Assembly (NCBI GenBank): GCA_023412175.1
Contig: JAEYOB010000448.1
Coordinates: 1 to 6,188, forward strand
Source of the DNA: Pseudomonadota bacterium
Lineage (GTDB): Bacteria; Pseudomonadota; Alphaproteobacteria; Azospirillales; Azospirillaceae
DNA length: 6,188 bases
Direction: 5' to 3'
Below the pieces are notes generated by a model that worked only from the letters and a program-made list of their open reading frames with translations, did no database searches and was not told the DNA's origin. Below are positions 4,984 through 6,188 of this stretch, piece after piece. Each line of letters starts with the position of its first letter. Position 1 is the stretch's first letter. The position numbers and the translations under genes were made by a program.

Positions 4984-5031
4984 GATTCTCTCCCCTTCCA
5001 CGCGCGGCTCCCGTCCTTGCGAGCGGGGCTC

Positions 5032-5068
5032 CGCGACCGGAGAGTCGCGCGAATTGCCTATGATTATA
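5032..5068 (-). promoter_or_regulatory. Universal stress protein promoter -10 and leader hairpin
   Basis: On the minus strand a perfect TATAAT lies at 5063-5068, 79 bp before the chosen start codon, implying a leader of about 70 nt. The -35 region at the right spacing (GATTTC, 5085-5090) is poor, so an activator or alternative sigma factor may help. Inside the leader, CGCGAC (5032-5037) and GTCGCG (5044-5049) form a 6-bp hairpin. Confidence 0.5.
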
Positions 5069-5305
5069 AACCCGACGCCGCTGTGAAATCGACGGCGACG
5101 AAGACGACCCCGCCGCGCGTCCGGCGCAGAGCCGGGCGGCGGCCTCGCGTGCCACGCCCGACAGTCGAGTGCGGCTCGCCTGCGGGCGCAGATCCTGTTT
5201 CATGCGGCAACCATTGCGTGCCGCGCGTGGTGTTTCCGTGCTCTCGTGCAGCTGCATACCAGCGTATAATTGTGCCGACCGGCGGCGTTATTGGCGGGAT
5301 TGGTT
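5069..5305. other. Divergent intergenic region, otherwise featureless
   Basis: No coding frame is supported between the stress protein promoter and the PAS-GGDEF promoter. A perfect TATAAT on the plus strand (5265-5270) could be an upstream -10 for the PAS-GGDEF gene, but no good -35 sits 16-18 bp before it. GCGGCA/TGCCGC (5204-5209 with 5219-5224) is a minor dyad. Confidence 0.4.
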
Positions 5306-5335
5306 TTGACGTACACGCGAGGTTTCGCGTAATTG
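5306..5335 (+). promoter_or_regulatory. Putative promoter and operator of the PAS-GGDEF gene
   Basis: TTGACG (5306-5311) is a near-consensus -35; the best -10 after it is the weak TAATTG at 5330-5335 (18-bp spacer). The spacer holds a perfect inverted repeat, ACGCGA (5315-5320) and TCGCGT (5325-5330), with a 4-bp centre, where a bound repressor would occlude the promoter. Confidence 0.4.
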
Positions 5336-5378
5336 TTGCTTATTCACCCACTCCATTGGTTCACGTCCTCCCTTGCCC

Positions 5379-6188
5379 ATGATGCCGGACCCTCACCTTG
5401 ACGCGCTGGCCGCCGCCCTCACCGGGCGCGACACCGACGTGCCTGCGCTCGACACGCTGTTGCAGGTGATGGAGGCGATGCCGTTCATGGTGGGCCTGTT
5501 CGACACGCACCGCCGGCACGTGTACGCCAACCCGGCTTATCAGGCCTTCATGGGCAACGGCCTGCCGGACCTCAGCGGCCGGACCATGGGCGAGGTGCTG
5601 GGCGACGACCATTTCCGCCTGACCCAGGGCATGGCCGACCGCGCGTTGCGCGGCGAGGTAGTGCAGACCGAGGGCTGGATGCCGCACCCCGGCGGCGGGC
5701 AGCACTACGTCATCCGCCTGCACGCGCCGCACCGCCGGCCGGACGGCACCATCGCCGGATATTTCGTGCTGCTGCACGACATCACCGAGCGCCGCAAGAC
5801 TCAGGACGACCTGTTCCGCCTCGCCTACTACGACCCGGTGACCGGGCTGGCGAACCGGCTGCTCCTGCTGAAGCACATGGGCGACTATCTGGCGGTGGGC
5901 GAGCCGTTCACCCTGGTCATCGTCGACATCGACCGGTTCGTCGAGATCCGCACCAGCCTGGGCCAGGCCTTCGCCAACGAACTGCTGATCGACCTCGCCA
6001 ACCGGCTGGGCCGCGACGGCGGCCCGGTGGACCTGCTGGCGCGCGTCAGCGACCACGCCTTCGCGCTGCTGGTCGCCGGCGAGTGCGACCCGCCCGCCGT
6101 CGAGCGCAAGATCGAGCGCGTCGCCGCCGTGGTGCGCGCCGCGCGCTCCAGCTCCGGCTCCGCGGTGTTCCTGTCGGCCAGCATCGGC
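5379..6188 (+). CDS. PAS-GGDEF signalling protein with a degenerate GGDEF motif, 3' partial
   Basis: The first 270 codons of a protein that continues past the right edge. There is no signal peptide, and the visible part should be cytoplasmic. Residues 25-138 form a PAS domain (MEAMPFMVGLFDTHRRHVYAN at the start, GYFVLLHDITERRK at the end). Residues 146-270 form a GGDEF domain, opening with RLAYYDPVTGLANR and containing IVDIDRF. The active-site loop that should read GGDEF is SDHAF (224-228, bases 6048-6062), and the usual GD in the GxxxGDELL helix is AN (GQAFANELL). There is no RxxD inhibitory site before it. Diguanylate cyclase activity is therefore unlikely. In this family such inactive domains usually precede an EAL phosphodiesterase domain, which would lie outside the window. 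ATG codons at 5379 and 5382 are both possible starts, and neither has a clear ribosome binding site. Confidence 0.88.
   Translation, partial: MMPDPHLDALAAALTGRDTDVPALDTLLQVMEAMPFMVGLFDTHRRHVYANPAYQAFMGNGLPDLSGRTMGEVLGDDHFRLTQGMADRALRGEVVQTEGWMPHPGGGQHYVIRLHAPHRRPDGTIAGYFVLLHDITERRKTQDDLFRLAYYDPVTGLANRLLLLKHMGDYLAVGEPFTLVIVDIDRFVEIRTSLGQAFANELLIDLANRLGRDGGPVDLLARVSDHAFALLVAGECDPPAVERKIERVAAVVRAARSSSGSAVFLSASIG

Noticed and set aside
5361..6056. A 231-codon minus-strand frame opposite the PAS-GGDEF gene
   Set aside because: The plus strand reads an unmistakable PAS-GGDEF protein through to the window edge.
1..6188. CRISPR array, insertion sequence, integrase, tRNA or rRNA
   Set aside because: No regularly spaced direct repeats, terminal inverted repeats with a transposase, cloverleaf or rRNA-like segments were seen.

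Overview
This is a high-G+C window with strong G/C preference at third codon positions. The protein types suggest an alphaproteobacterium of the Rhodospirillales/Azospirillum kind: a PraR/PhrR-like XRE regulator, a tandem universal stress protein ending in a TVPVLMSH-type tail, and a PAS plus degenerate GGDEF signalling protein. The assignment rests on protein flavour and base composition only, not on a database search.

Layout, left to right. (1) The 3' end of a thiamine-diphosphate-dependent enzyme (+). (2) A LysR-family regulator (+) with its own promoter and a 3' hairpin. (3) About 800 bp without a confident protein gene (1338-2145). It holds several perfect dyads, a probable small structured RNA ending in a textbook intrinsic terminator (T8 at 1803-1810), and a short coding-like stretch that may be a gene remnant. 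(4) A PraR/PhrR-like XRE repressor (-) with a 16-bp palindrome upstream. (5) A 70-aa protein (-) carrying an RGRP core, with a perfect 11-bp hairpin after its stop. (6) A small secreted Ala/Pro/Lys-rich protein (+) converging with a 66-aa protein (-), the two stop codons 4 bp apart. (7) A cluster of GC-rich hairpins. (8) A two-domain universal stress protein (-), whose start is better placed at 4983. (9) A divergent intergenic region of about 400 bp with a consensus -10 for the stress gene and a palindrome in the likely promoter of the next gene. (10) The N-terminal 270 codons of a PAS-GGDEF protein (+) that runs off the right edge.

The window reads as a series of mostly single-gene units around regulation, stress and second-messenger signalling, not as one operon or dedicated system. 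No mobile element, CRISPR array, tRNA or rRNA is visible. The most interesting undescribed signal is the small-RNA candidate at about 1671-1810: a rod capped by a C(UUCG)G tetraloop, three CTCCC motifs that could pair with ribosome binding sites, and a strong terminator. The small proteins at 2791-3003 and 3690-3890 are the next most worthwhile.
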